A DNA stretch of 42,143 bases from Myxococcota bacterium (GTDB lineage Bacteria; Myxococcota_A; UBA9160; UBA6930): the NCBI GenBank assembly GCA_028277885.1, contig JANQFK010000022.1, positions 133,909-176,051 of the forward strand, in the 5' to 3' direction. The notes under the pieces are model-generated. The model was not told where the DNA came from. It saw nothing but the letters and a program-made list of their open reading frames with translations, and did not search any database. Position 1 is the first letter of the stretch. Each line of letters starts with the position of its first letter. The position numbers were made by a program, and so were the translations under genes. Shown in pieces: positions 15,416 through 23,985 of the stretch.

Positions 15416-16230
15416 AGCCCATCTCGGAAATCCGGATCGAACAGGCGCTCGGCCGAGGCGGAGCCGCAGCCACGCCGCAGGGAGAGCGACGCAGTCCGCG
15501 GTTCGAAGACGCGCGCTGGGCGACGGGAGGATTTCCGAGATGGGGTCTGGCTCGACCCGGACTGGGGGCGCTCGTCCTGGTCGTGCTGCTGCTCTCCTGC
15601 GCGGGTCCGCCGCGGCGGGACGTGGTCCACGTCGTGAAGCCGGGCGAGAACCTGTACCGGATCGCGAAGCACTACGGCGTCGAGACCCGGGACGTCGTGC
15701 TCGAGAACGGGGTGCGCGACGTGCGCCGCATCCCGGTGGGCACGCGGCTGTTCATCCCCGACGCGCGGCGCCCCCCCGCCATGGAGCCCATCGCGACGCC
15801 CGAGCCCGAGCGCACCGGCCCCATCCCGCGCACCCGCGAGGCCGCCCGGCAGCGCGCCGGCAAGCTGCGCTTCGCCTGGCCCGTGCGCGGCCGCCTCACC
15901 TCGCGCTTCGGCTGGCGGCGCGGCCGGCCCCACGAGGGCATCGACGTCGCCAGCCGCTCGGGCACCGCGGTGCGGGCCGCCGAGGCCGGGAAGGTGATCT
16001 ACAGCAGCGGGCTCGGCGCCTACGGCAACGTGGTGATCGTGCGCCACGACGCGAGGTACGAGACCGTCTACGCCCACAACCGCCGCAACCGGGTGCGCAA
16101 GGGCGCCCGGGTGGAGCGCGGCCAGGTGATCGCCGAGCTGGGCGACACGGGCAACGCCACGGGCCCGCACCTGCACTTCGAGATCCGCGAGCACGACCGC
16201 GCCCGGGACCCGCTGCTCTACCTCCCCTGA
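15403..16230 (+). CDS. LysM/M23 peptidase-family lipoprotein (NlpD-like)
   Basis: Envelope protein with lipobox LLLSC, LysM domain (VVHVVKPGENLYRIAKHYGV onward, peptidoglycan binding) and M23 domain with RPHEGIDV and GPHLHFEI, the H-x(3)-D and HxH zinc ligands of active LytM peptidases. It would cut, or help regulate cutting of, cell-wall peptides at division. The start is odd: the only in-frame ATG (15403, 13-base overlap with pcm, GGGAG upstream) puts the lipobox Cys at residue 66, too far for a normal signal. The extra ~40 residues come from a 127-bp inverted-repeat element. A non-ATG start just after that element is the alternative; the ATG at 15540 is out of frame. Confidence 0.85.
   Translation: MGGLEPISEIRIEQALGRGGAAATPQGERRSPRFEDARWATGGFPRWGLARPGLGALVLVVLLLSCAGPPRRDVVHVVKPGENLYRIAKHYGVETRDVVLENGVRDVRRIPVGTRLFIPDARRPPAMEPIATPEPERTGPIPRTREAARQRAGKLRFAWPVRGRLTSRFGWRRGRPHEGIDVASRSGTAVRAAEAGKVIYSSGLGAYGNVVIVRHDARYETVYAHNRRNRVRKGARVERGQVIAELGDTGNATGPHLHFEIREHDRARDPLLYLP
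15418..15544. repeat. 127-bp element bounded by perfect 16-bp inverted repeats
   Basis: CCCATCTCGGAAATCC (15418-15433) is exactly repeated in inverse at 15529-15544. The 95 bases between them show no strong stem of their own. It starts three bases after the pcm stop and ends at the signal-peptide region of the M23 lipoprotein. Size and ends fit a small non-autonomous mobile element or a large intergenic hairpin; only one copy is in the window. Confidence 0.75.
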
Positions 16231-16250
16231 CCCCGCGGCGCGCGTGGTAG

Positions 16251-16577
16251 GATCTCGCCCGCGGGCCGCGCGCCTCGCCGGACCGCGCCCGGGCGCTCGG
16301 CGCAGCGGGCCGCGCCGCGCTCCTCGACGGCCTGGGCTCGGGCTGGGCCTGCCGGCGCGCGCTCTCCTGGCTGCTCGAGACCCGCAGCGTCGCGAGCCTC
16401 GACGAGGCCTTCTCCCTCGTGGCCCGGCTCGCCTCGCCCGTGCAGCGCACCTGGTGCCTCGCCGACCTCGTCGCCCACTGGGACCTCGACGCCGCGGCCG
16501 CCGTCCGGGTGCTCGAGGCCGCGCCGACGCCTTCGGCGCGTCGCCGCCTCCAGGCGGGGCGAGCTCAGCTCGCGTAG
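16251..16577 (+). pseudogene. Start-less open frame, possible gene remnant
   Basis: Between the M23 gene and the acyltransferase a frame of 108 codons is open from 16251 to the TAG at 16575. Its third positions are almost all G/C, as in real genes here, and the peptide looks protein-like (SWLLETRSVASLDEAFSLVA, then VQRTWCLADLVAHWDLDA). No ATG, GTG or TTG gives a sensible start, and TAGGAT (16248-16253) just before could be a -10 box. Either a gene with a lost start or an uncommon start codon, or chance. It overlaps the acyltransferase stop by 13 bases. No family recognised. Confidence 0.35.
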
Positions 16578-17782
16578 GGGAAGCGCTCCTTCAGGCTCAG
16601 GATCGGCGCCTCGAGGACCTGCCAGCTCACCCAGGCGAGCCCCCAGCTCAGCGCCAGCGCCACGCCCCAGAACGCTACCTGGCTCGTGAGGAACGAGTCG
16701 GCCTGGGTCGGCTCGACCACGTTGCGCGCGATCGCGACGGCGAGGCGGTGCAGCAGGTAGATGCCGTAGCTGTAGCGGCCGAAGGAGAGCAGGGGGCCCC
16801 AGCGGAGCGCGCGGGCGAGCGGGCCGTCCCGCGACGCGAGGGCGAGGAGGAGGAGCGAGCCGAACAGCACGCACAGTGCGCTGTAGCCCACGGTGAGGAC
16901 GAAGGGGTGGCTGGTGTAGAAGAGCAGGCGCGCCTCGCCGTCGAGCAGCCCGGTGGGCGCCCCGGCGGCGCCCGTCTCGGGCCCGAAGGTCCGCCAGACC
17001 ACGAAGCCCACGAACAGCGCCGCCGCCGCGGGAAGCCCCACGCGCGCCGCGCGGGTGAGGCGCGCCAGCGCGTCGGGCTCGCCCACCGCCAGGGCGATCA
17101 GCGCTCCGGTCGCCAGGGCGTCGAGCCGGCAGGGCGTCAGCACGTAGGGGACCAGGGGCGACGCGTCGGCCCACACCAGGCCGCAGCGCAGCGCGAAGGC
17201 GCCGGCGAAGATCCCCCAGGACAGGCGGGCGAGGTTCCGGCGGCTCAGCAGCGAGACCACCAGGGGCCAGACCAGGTAGAACTGCTCCTCGATGGCGAGG
17301 GACCACGAGACGAACAGGAAGTGGTGCTGGAAGCGCCCCGAGGCCGCGACCTGGAAGTTCGAGAGGTAGGTCCAGTACCACCAGGTCTCGCGCGGTGCGT
17401 CGGCCTTCCAGAAGCCCTCGGCCTGGGGCGTGAGCCACGGGAACACGAACAGGAACAGCACCAGCACGGCGTAGTAGGCGGGGAAGATCCGCAGCGCGCG
17501 GCGCGCGTAGAAGGTGCGGAAGTAGCCCGGACCGCCCCGGGTGCGCAGCAGGATCCCGGTGATGAGGAAGCCCGACAGCACGAAGAAGAGGTCCACGCCG
17601 TAGAGCCCCATGGCGGGCAGCAGCACCAGTGCGATCTCGGCCGGCGACTCGGCGAGCCAGAAGAAGCTCGCGTGGTAGAAGACGACCAGCAGGATCGCGA
17701 TGCCCCGCAGCCCGTCGAGCCGCGCGTCGCGGGCCGCGTCCGGGCCGGCTGTGGACGGTGCGGCTGTGGGCGGGGCGGCCAT
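16565..17782 (-). CDS. Acyltransferase-3 family membrane protein (OafA/YrhL type)
   Basis: 405 residues with about ten hydrophobic segments. ARLDGLRGIAILLVVFYHAS is the hallmark first helix with its conserved His, followed by GVDLFFVLSGFLITGILL and ARRALRIFPAYY (R-x(10)-R region); WSLAIEEQFYLVWPLVV contains the conserved S-x-x-E-E-Q-F-Y motif. These proteins transfer acetyl or other acyl groups from the cytoplasmic side onto extracytoplasmic sugars such as O-antigen or peptidoglycan. No C-terminal SGNH domain is attached. ATG 17782; stands alone on its strand, with the large lipoprotein 80 bases upstream. Confidence 0.93.
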   Translation of the reverse strand: MAAPPTAAPSTAGPDAARDARLDGLRGIAILLVVFYHASFFWLAESPAEIALVLLPAMGLYGVDLFFVLSGFLITGILLRTRGGPGYFRTFYARRALRIFPAYYAVLVLFLFVFPWLTPQAEGFWKADAPRETWWYWTYLSNFQVAASGRFQHHFLFVSWSLAIEEQFYLVWPLVVSLLSRRNLARLSWGIFAGAFALRCGLVWADASPLVPYVLTPCRLDALATGALIALAVGEPDALARLTRAARVGLPAAAALFVGFVVWRTFGPETGAAGAPTGLLDGEARLLFYTSHPFVLTVGYSALCVLFGSLLLLALASRDGPLARALRWGPLLSFGRYSYGIYLLHRLAVAIARNVVEPTQADSFLTSQVAFWGVALALSWGLAWVSWQVLEAPILSLKERFPYAS

Positions 17783-17862
17783 GGGTGCGGGCGGAGTCTA
17801 GGGGCGGCGCGCGAGCGTCGCGAGCCGGTCGCTGCGGCCCGCCGCCACCGGACCGCGCGCGG

Positions 17863-19794
17863 CTACGGGCGGCAGCTCACGCGACCCTGCTCGTGGAGAC
17901 GAGCCAGTCCGAGCAGCGCGGAGACGGCGTGCTGGGAGGTGTCGATGCGCAGCTGGAACGCGGTGAGGCTGCGCCGGAAGCCGCCGAGGACGCGCTCGGG
18001 CTCGGCCAGGAAGAGCGCGGAGCCGGGCAGGAGCTGGGTGCGCAGCAGGTAGTCGGCCGCCGCGCAGAGCGACGCCTCGATGGGCTCGGTGGTCGACGCG
18101 GGCGCCGTCGCCGGGAGCAGGTCCAGGATCGCGACCAGGGCCTCCATCCGCGTCGAGGTCGGCGCCGAGCGCGGGGGACGGTAGAAGCCGCCCGCCCAGT
18201 CGGGCTGCGGGAGATCGGGACCGGGTCGCAGCTGGCTCGCCAGGATGGCGCCGGCCATGCGCGCGGCGTAGCGCTCGCGCTCGCGCTCGCGGCTGGCGGT
18301 GTTGGCGGGCTCGGACCCGGAGAGCCGTCCGATCTCCCGCAACGCGTAGGCGAGCCAGTGGTCGTGGGGCAGGTCGGCGTCGGCGAGGGACCCGTCGCGG
18401 CCCTCCATCAAGTAGCGGGCGCCGCGCGTCGCCGCCTCGAGCCAGCGCGCCTCGCCCGTCTCGGCGGCGAGGCGCGCAAGGGCGAGGCACGCCTCGCCCG
18501 GGTAGTAGATCGAGACCAGGGGGTCGGGCTCGCCGCCGGGCCAGCTCCACTTGTGGGGCTCGAAGCGGCCGTCTTCCCGCTGGCGTGCCACGATGCCCTC
18601 GCCCAGGCGCCGTGCGTCGGTGACGAGATCCGGACGCCCGGCGAGGTCGGGGTGCTCGAGCAGCGCGAGGATCGCGAGCCCGTTGCCTCCCAGCTTGACC
18701 TTCCCGCCTTCGACGACGCACAGGGCGGCCGGCTCCCCGGGGCACCGGCGCAGCTGCCGCCGCAGGTAGCCGAGGGCCACCTCCGCGGCGGCGAGGAAGC
18801 CCGGCGCCCCGGTGGCGCGGTGCAGCTCGAGCAGCGAGTAGGTGGTGCCCGCGTGGCGCAGGATGTTGTAGTCGTCCGCGAACCGGCTCGACTTGGGCAG
18901 GAAGTTGTAGCCGAAGCGTCCGTCGGCGCCGACGTTGCGCACCAGGTAGCCACCCGCCGCGACCGCGCTCGCGCGGAGCGAGGCCGCCGGCGCATCGCGC
19001 CAGGCATCGTCGAGGGCATTGCCGCGTCGGAGCTCGCGGACCCCGACCCCCGCGGAGTCGGGCCCGAGGTAGGAGCGCAGCGCGAACCGGACCGGCAGCG
19101 AGGGGAGGGCGCCGGGCTCGCCGTCGCGGTCGCCCGTCGCCGGCTCCCAGGACGCCGCCGACGGGGGTGCGCGGTGGGGAAAGCGTTGCAGGAAGTCGCG
19201 CACTCGCGCGGGACGCAGCGCACCCGTCTCGTCCACCATCCGGTATGCGAGGATCTCCTCGGGGTGGAGCGCGGCCTCGAAGGCCGGCGACGTGGCGAGG
19301 CCGTGGAGGCCGAGCGCGTCGAGGGAGCCGATGGAGTCGGGGGGCACCGAGGGCCCGGCCCGCACGACGAGGTCGAGACGCAGCCAGCGCACCGGGAGCC
19401 GGGCCCGCAGGCGCTGCGCCGCGCTGGCGCGCTCGACGGCCTCGAGCGCGGTGCGGGCGCGGCCCAGGGTGGTGAAGCCGCGGCCCCCGTCGCTCGTGGT
19501 GAGGAACACCACGCACAGGGGATCGGGCCCCGACGCGACCGCCTCCCCAATTCGAGGGGTGCCCTCCGAGACGGGAGGGGTGCGTGACAGCAGGCCTCGC
19601 GCGTGCTCCAGCAACGCCTCGGGTCGGGCGAGGCGCCCGCCCTCGCAGCCCGGCGTCGCCTCCGGGGTCGAGGGGCTGTGCGGGGCCGCGCACCCCGTCG
19701 AGAGAGCCACGAGAAGCGCGGCTCCACAGCGTCGGGCTCGGCGTGTCAGGGTTCTCGATCGTTCGCGGCGGGGGTCCGGGGCAGGGCGCGGCAT
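17863..19794 (-). CDS. Large lipoprotein with predicted alpha/alpha-barrel domain
   Basis: 643 residues. A twin-basic N-region leads to CGAALLVALSTGC, a lipobox with Cys about 35. Residues about 85-270 form a mixed alpha/beta domain (LCVVFLTTSDGGRGFTTLGR ... LRLDLVVRAGP). From about 280 on, helical repeats with conserved aromatic/Gly turns (AGGYLVRNVGADGRFGYNFL, DYNILRHAGTTYSLLELHRA, FLAAAEVALGYLRRQL, KLGGNGLAILALLEH, IYYPGEACLALARLA) resemble the six-hairpin toroid of glycosidases, epimerases and terpene-cyclase-like proteins. A carbohydrate substrate is plausible but unproven. Divergent from the Asp-rich protein gene, 39 bases between starts. Confidence 0.75.
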   Translation of the reverse strand: MPRPAPDPRRERSRTLTRRARRCGAALLVALSTGCAAPHSPSTPEATPGCEGGRLARPEALLEHARGLLSRTPPVSEGTPRIGEAVASGPDPLCVVFLTTSDGGRGFTTLGRARTALEAVERASAAQRLRARLPVRWLRLDLVVRAGPSVPPDSIGSLDALGLHGLATSPAFEAALHPEEILAYRMVDETGALRPARVRDFLQRFPHRAPPSAASWEPATGDRDGEPGALPSLPVRFALRSYLGPDSAGVGVRELRRGNALDDAWRDAPAASLRASAVAAGGYLVRNVGADGRFGYNFLPKSSRFADDYNILRHAGTTYSLLELHRATGAPGFLAAAEVALGYLRRQLRRCPGEPAALCVVEGGKVKLGGNGLAILALLEHPDLAGRPDLVTDARRLGEGIVARQREDGRFEPHKWSWPGGEPDPLVSIYYPGEACLALARLAAETGEARWLEAATRGARYLMEGRDGSLADADLPHDHWLAYALREIGRLSGSEPANTASRERERERYAARMAGAILASQLRPGPDLPQPDWAGGFYRPPRSAPTSTRMEALVAILDLLPATAPASTTEPIEASLCAAADYLLRTQLLPGSALFLAEPERVLGGFRRSLTAFQLRIDTSQHAVSALLGLARLHEQGRVSCRP

Positions 19795-19833
19795 TGGTTG
19801 TGGTAGCTTAGACCCAACACCGGAGACGTTGCG

Positions 19834-20082
19834 ATGAGCAGACGACTTGTTGCCCTGGCCTGCCTCCTTCTCCTCCTCTGGGCCCTGCCCCTCGGCGGCA
19901 CCGCTTTCGCGGTGCCGGGCCCGGCGAGCGAGCCCGCCCAGGCCGTCGACGACGACGGCGCCCGGGCTCCGACCGGTCCCCCGCCCGTCATCGGCGACGA
20001 CGACGACGACGACGACGATGACGACGACGATGACGATGACGACGACGAGCCGTGCCGGAGCGACGACGGGTGCCCCGGATGA
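19834..20082 (+). CDS. Small secreted protein with 17-Asp tract
   Basis: 82 residues. RLVALACLLLLLWALPLGGT then AFA is a clear signal peptide. The mature part of about 55 residues is proline/acid-rich, contains 17 consecutive aspartates (GAC/GAT codons 19996-20046) and ends CRSDDGCPG with two cysteines. A run of this density would bind calcium or other cations. GAC repeats are prone to slippage, so length may vary between strains. Its TGA overlaps the next gene's ATG (ATGA at 20079-20082), so the two proteins are made together. No family recognised. Confidence 0.75.
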   Translation: MSRRLVALACLLLLLWALPLGGTAFAVPGPASEPAQAVDDDGARAPTGPPPVIGDDDDDDDDDDDDDDDDDEPCRSDDGCPG

Positions 20083-22778
20083 CCCATCGACGACTGCGAG
20101 GGCCCGCGACGGGCCTCCTGGTGCTCGCTGCGTCGCTCCTGCTTCCCTTCGCCGCGCGGGCCGCCACGAGCGTGTTCGTGAGCCAGTCCGGCTTCTGTGG
20201 GCTGAACTTCCCGTGCGTGACGAGCATCCAGGCGGGCGTGAACGCGGCGGGCGGCGGCCCTTCGAGCGTCTTCGTGGCCCCGGGCGCCTACTTCGAGAGC
20301 GTCGACCTCAGCGGGATGGGGAGCGCGCCCGGCGCGGGCGTCGCCTCGAACCTCTCCATCGTCGCCACCGACGCCAGCTTCTCCCCGGCACCGCTCACCT
20401 CGGTGGTGATCCCGCCGGCGGGCGAGGCCTTCTTCAACTCGGTGACGCCGTTCCCGTTCAGCGTGGGGATCCACGGCTTCGTGGTCACGTCCTCGACCAC
20501 GGACGCGATCGATCTCGAGGGGACGAGCGGCGGGGTGCACGTCTCCGACGTGGTCGCGGTGGGGGCGACCTTCGACGGGGTGGACGTGCGCGCCGACGGG
20601 AACATCACCCTCGAGCGGGTGATCTCGACCCTGAACGGCAACGACGGCTTCCAGATCGAGCTCGAGGGCCCGGGGGACCTGGTGGTCACCGACTGCACCG
20701 CCACGGACAACGGACTGCCGGACGACGAGCGGGGCGACGACGACGGCTTCCAGATCAGCCTGAACACCGGCACCGTCGAGATGGCCGGCAATCGCGCACT
20801 GCGAAACGGCGGTGCGGGCTTCGAGTTCCACGTGCGCCAGGACGGCGAGGTCCCCTGGCTGCGCATGGTCGACACGGTCTCGAGCTTCAACACCAACAAG
20901 GGTGTCCACATCGAGCAGTCGTGCTCCCGTACTTCCATCAGCATGCAGGGGCCCGACTGCAACGGGGACGAGCAGCCCATCGTGGACGTCACCCTCGACG
21001 GCCTCGTGGTCGAGAACAACGGCAGCGACGGCCTCGAGATGAACCAGGGCTGGTCCCGGGACCCGAGCGTCACGCCGATCTTCCAGCTCCTGAACAGCCG
21101 GGCGATCGGAAACGGCACGGGGGAGTCCGGCGACGGCTTCGAGATGGAGCCCGGCAATCGGCTCTCCGAGTTCGGCGCTCCCGTGCCGGTCTTCTCGGTC
21201 GCGAACGCCCTGCTCGAGAACCTGATCGCGAGCGGGAACGAGGCCGACGGTGTCGAGCTGAACGGAAACCAGGGTGTCAAGGAGGCCTTGAACGACGTCA
21301 CGCTGCTGAAGGTGGTGGCGAACGACAACGGCGACGACGGCGTCGAGCTCCAGGGATCCGGCGACTTCGTCGTCATCGACGTCGAGGCGCACCGGAACGG
21401 GTTCGCCGATGCTGTCACCGACGACGATCCGCGCGACGGCATCGAGGTGGGAGGCGGCGGCCCCGATCCGGTCACGATCACGGCCCGCCGGATCCGCGCG
21501 AACGACAACGCCGGCGACGGGATCCAGCTCCTCGCGGCCGAGAGGATCGAGGCGAGCTTCCTCGAGGCCCGTGGCAACGGGCAGGGGCTTCCCGACTGCA
21601 CCACCCTCCCGGACGACAGCGAGGTCTGCGACGGCTGCGTGCTGTTCACCTACCCGAGCGGGAGCACCCAGCTCTTCTGCGAGCCGGGGGCGAGCTCGGA
21701 CGGCCTCGAGATCGAGCAGGGGACGCTCCTCGACGGCAGCGCGCCGAACGTCGACGCCACGGTGAGCCACTGCGTGCTGTCCGGAAACAAGGGGGACGGC
21801 CTCGACGCCGGGGACGACGACGACGACATCGCCCTCATGGGCTCGCTCACCGTCATGGACTGCCACATCGACGACAACGGCGACGACGGCCTCGACTCGC
21901 ACCCGAACGATCTGGAGAGCCCGCCGAGCCCGGCGCCGCCGGCGAGCGTCTCGCTCGCGCGGATCAGCGCGAGCGGGAACGTGGACGACGGCGTCGACGT
22001 CGCGGCCGTGGGCGCCATCGACCTGCTCGACGTCTGCGTCTCGGAGAACACGGGCGAGGGCATCGTGGCCAAGGAGCACGGGGGCCCGCTGCTGATCGCC
22101 GACTCGGCGGCCCTCGCCAACCGCATCGGGATCGCGCTCACCGAGACGAGCGCCGCCCCGGTGACCCTCTCGGGCAGCGACGTCGCCGGCAACACCGAGG
22201 CCGGCCTGGTGAACGCCTCCGCCCCGATCCTGGTGGCGGCCAACGGGAACTTCTGGGGCGCCCCCACGGGCCCCTGGCACCCCAACAACCCGGCGGGCCT
22301 GGGCGACGAGATCTTCGACTCCTTCAACGGCGCCGCCGGCGTCGTGGACTTCACGGGCTTCAGCCCCGTCGCGCTGGGGCCCGCAGAGTGCCCCGAGCGA
22401 GCGGGGGACACCGACGGCGACGGCGAGCCGGACCTGACGGATCCGTGCCCGACGGTCCCCTTCGAGAGCCCCGCGGACTCCGACGGCGACGGCAAGCCCG
22501 ACGCCTGCGACTGCCGCTGCTTCGACGCCCAGGACGTCGTCCTGTCGCAGGTCGACGTGTGCGCCGACCTCGACGTGCCGGGCGGCTTCTACACCGCGAC
22601 CTACTCCGCCGAGGACGACCTCTTCGCAGACGTCCTCTCGACCACCTTCTGTCGGGTGGCGTCCCCGCTCGTCCCCATCGAGCCGCTGGTCCTGCCGGTC
22701 ACCCCGGCCCAGGCCGCCGACTGCCAGCAGAACCTGCTCCTCCAGGTGCAGCTCAGCGACGCGGAGTGCAGCTCCTAG
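20079..22778 (+). CDS. Secreted right-handed beta-helix protein with thrombospondin-3-like calcium repeats
   Basis: 899 residues. Signal peptide GLLVLAASLLLPFAARA. Residues about 40-760 are built from short beta rungs with recurring N-x-x-D-G-[VLI]-[EDQ] turns (NGSDGLEMN, NEADGVELN, NGDDGVELQ, NAGDGIQLL, NGDDGLDS), the pattern of parallel beta-helix (pectate-lyase/NosD-like) proteins. Near residue 777 DTDGDGEPDLTDPCP and near 800 DSDGDGKPDACDC are thrombospondin type-3 calcium-binding repeats. The C-terminal domain has several cysteines and no recognisable sorting signal. Probable surface or extracellular polysaccharide-binding or lyase-like protein; no catalytic residues assigned. ATG overlaps the stop of the Asp-rich protein. 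Confidence 0.88.
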   Translation: MTHRRLRGPATGLLVLAASLLLPFAARAATSVFVSQSGFCGLNFPCVTSIQAGVNAAGGGPSSVFVAPGAYFESVDLSGMGSAPGAGVASNLSIVATDASFSPAPLTSVVIPPAGEAFFNSVTPFPFSVGIHGFVVTSSTTDAIDLEGTSGGVHVSDVVAVGATFDGVDVRADGNITLERVISTLNGNDGFQIELEGPGDLVVTDCTATDNGLPDDERGDDDGFQISLNTGTVEMAGNRALRNGGAGFEFHVRQDGEVPWLRMVDTVSSFNTNKGVHIEQSCSRTSISMQGPDCNGDEQPIVDVTLDGLVVENNGSDGLEMNQGWSRDPSVTPIFQLLNSRAIGNGTGESGDGFEMEPGNRLSEFGAPVPVFSVANALLENLIASGNEADGVELNGNQGVKEALNDVTLLKVVANDNGDDGVELQGSGDFVVIDVEAHRNGFADAVTDDDPRDGIEVGGGGPDPVTITARRIRANDNAGDGIQLLAAERIEASFLEARGNGQGLPDCTTLPDDSEVCDGCVLFTYPSGSTQLFCEPGASSDGLEIEQGTLLDGSAPNVDATVSHCVLSGNKGDGLDAGDDDDDIALMGSLTVMDCHIDDNGDDGLDSHPNDLESPPSPAPPASVSLARISASGNVDDGVDVAAVGAIDLLDVCVSENTGEGIVAKEHGGPLLIADSAALANRIGIALTETSAAPVTLSGSDVAGNTEAGLVNASAPILVAANGNFWGAPTGPWHPNNPAGLGDEIFDSFNGAAGVVDFTGFSPVALGPAECPERAGDTDGDGEPDLTDPCPTVPFESPADSDGDGKPDACDCRCFDAQDVVLSQVDVCADLDVPGGFYTATYSAEDDLFADVLSTTFCRVASPLVPIEPLVLPVTPAQAADCQQNLLLQVQLSDAECSS

Positions 22779-22852
22779 GCTGAGCTCGGGGTCAGTCGGC
22801 CCCGGCCCGGGTTCGACGCTCCCGGACCGGGCCGGTACCGTCTCGCCCTCGC

Positions 22853-22929
22853 GCCCCCGTAGCTCAGCTGGATAGAGCACCGGTTTCCTAAACCGGGTGT
22901 CGCACGTTCGAGTCGTGCCGGGGGCGCCA
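22853..22929 (+). tRNA. tRNA-Arg (anticodon CCT)
   Basis: All arms fold: acceptor GCCCCCG/CGGGGGC, D-stem GCTC/GAGC, anticodon stem CCGGT/ACCGG with loop TTCCTAA (anticodon CCT at 22887-22889), T-stem GCACG/CGTGC with loop TTCGAGT. CCA is encoded (22927-22929). It reads AGG codons. Its 3' end is duplicated at 28284-28314, marking it as an integration target. Confidence 0.96.
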
Positions 22930-22930
22930 G
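22898..22930 (+). repeat. Left attachment-type repeat (3' end of tRNA-Arg)
   Basis: From TGTCGCACGTTCGA in the T-arm to the CCAG after the acceptor. It matches 28284-28314 except for one substitution (G/A in the T-loop) and two missing Gs. Direct repeats of a tRNA 3' end at both edges of foreign DNA are the usual att pair of a tRNA-targeting integrase. Confidence 0.75.
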
Positions 22931-23011
22931 TCGTTTCGCGGACTTGCGCGCTACCACCTGAACGACCAGCCGGGTCTACTGCAACATCCCACCTAGACTC
23001 CCGGGCGCGCT

Positions 23012-23042
23012 GTGCCCCGTCCGCTGCAGCGCCTGGCTGGGC
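23012..23042 (-). repeat. Degenerate or half attC site (end of cassette array)
   Basis: On the minus strand GCCCAGC (23042-23036), then CAGGCGCTGCAGCGGACGG, nearly the same as the R''/L'' half of the attC at 23887-23991 but with one change in the core heptamer (GCCCAGC for RYYYAAC). It begins 11 bases after the HEAT-repeat stop, where an attC belongs. The other half is not clear; GGACTTGCGCGC at 22940-22951 may be what is left of it, next to the tRNA. Confidence 0.5.
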
Positions 23043-23053
23043 GGCGCGACAGG

Positions 23054-23872
23054 CTAGGCATCCTCCTGGCGTTGGCATCGAAGGAGAGCTTCTTGGACTT
23101 GCTCCTCGTCTGGAAGACTGTCAGCGAGTTTGCGTAGGACGGGAACGAGTTCGGGCGATCCGTACTCCTCTGCTGCGTCGAGCGCGAGGACCGCGAACTC
23201 CTGCTTGGAAAGCTCCTCGATGAGAGGAGCGAGTCCGCGGGGGTCCTTGAGTCTCGCGAGGCCCAGGAGAGCTTCTCCGCGAATCTCGACGTCCGATTCG
23301 CTCAGGCGCTCCAAGAGTGCGTCTCGAATCCCTGGGGTGTCCATCTCAGAGATCGCGCCAATGCCGAAGGTTGCCCAGTTTCTCACGTCTCGATCGGAGT
23401 CCCTGCTCAGCAAGATCAGTGTTGCGACAGCTGAGGGAGTCTCTCCTCCGCCGAGTGCGTAGGCTACAGCCTGGCGTACCTTCGCATCATTGTGGCGACA
23501 AAGGGCGAAGACCCCGGAGGTTTCCGGGACTGGGCCAAGATGGCCATGTGCAGTCGCAGCGGCTGCGAGCACCGCGGTGTCTGGGTCTTGGAGCAGTGGC
23601 TCGAGTGCAGCGAGCGTCTCGACGCGAAAAGGCCTCTCCGAGACGCCGAGTTGAGCGAGCATGTCGGCTCCTAGGACCTTCAAAGCGGAAGCTTCTGAGC
23701 GGCACCATTCGACACCCGCGCGAAGGACAGCAGGTTCAGGTCTCCTCTGGAGCTCGTGAATCAGCTCCCAGGTGTGCTCAGAATCGGTGTCGAGGTGGAC
23801 GGCACTCAGCATGCGGACCCGCTCAAGCAGGCTCGCGGTGGAAGCACTCCGCAGATCGGACGGCGTAGGCAC
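23054..23872 (-). CDS. HEAT-repeat protein (gene cassette)
   Basis: 272 residues from GTG 23872. At least five helical repeats of the HEAT/PBS-lyase type are readable, e.g. LEPLLQDPDTAVLAAAATAH, LCRHNDAKVRQAVAYALGG, LLSRDSDRDVRNWATFGIG, LLERLSESDVEIRGEALLGL and LIEELSKQEFAVLALDAAEE; such arrays form a scaffold for protein binding. No catalytic motif. The start lies 15 bases after the attC core at 23887-23893 and the stop 11 bases before the degraded attC, the tight fit of a mobile cassette. An internal ATG at 23812 (MLSAVHLDTD) is an alternative start. HEAT proteins are common integron cargo; the partner is unknown. Confidence 0.8.
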   Translation of the reverse strand: MPTPSDLRSASTASLLERVRMLSAVHLDTDSEHTWELIHELQRRPEPAVLRAGVEWCRSEASALKVLGADMLAQLGVSERPFRVETLAALEPLLQDPDTAVLAAAATAHGHLGPVPETSGVFALCRHNDAKVRQAVAYALGGGETPSAVATLILLSRDSDRDVRNWATFGIGAISEMDTPGIRDALLERLSESDVEIRGEALLGLARLKDPRGLAPLIEELSKQEFAVLALDAAEEYGSPELVPVLRKLADSLPDEEQVQEALLRCQRQEDA

Positions 23873-23886
23873 GATGGACTCGCAAC

Positions 23887-23985
23887 GCTTGACGGACCTG
23901 GCGCCAGCGGCCGCGGCCACCGCGGTCGCCCGGAGCGTACCACGAGCCTTCACGGCTTCGCCTGCCCGGTCCGCTGCAGCGCTGG

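Noticed and set aside
15540..15545. ATG 15540 as start of the LysM/M23 lipoprotein
   Set aside because: It is in a different frame from the lipobox, LysM and M23 motifs and would need a frameshift.
19996..20046. GAC/GAT tract as a CRISPR or tandem DNA repeat array
   Set aside because: It is in frame with a signal-peptide gene and encodes 17 Asp; there are no spacers or repeat units of CRISPR type. No CRISPR array was seen anywhere in the window.
19746..23078. 1110-residue open frame on the minus strand
   Set aside because: It runs antisense through the beta-helix gene, the Asp tract and the tRNA. The composition is low-complexity Arg/Val/Asp noise typical of antisense frames in GC-rich DNA; the + strand genes have signal peptides and coherent domains.
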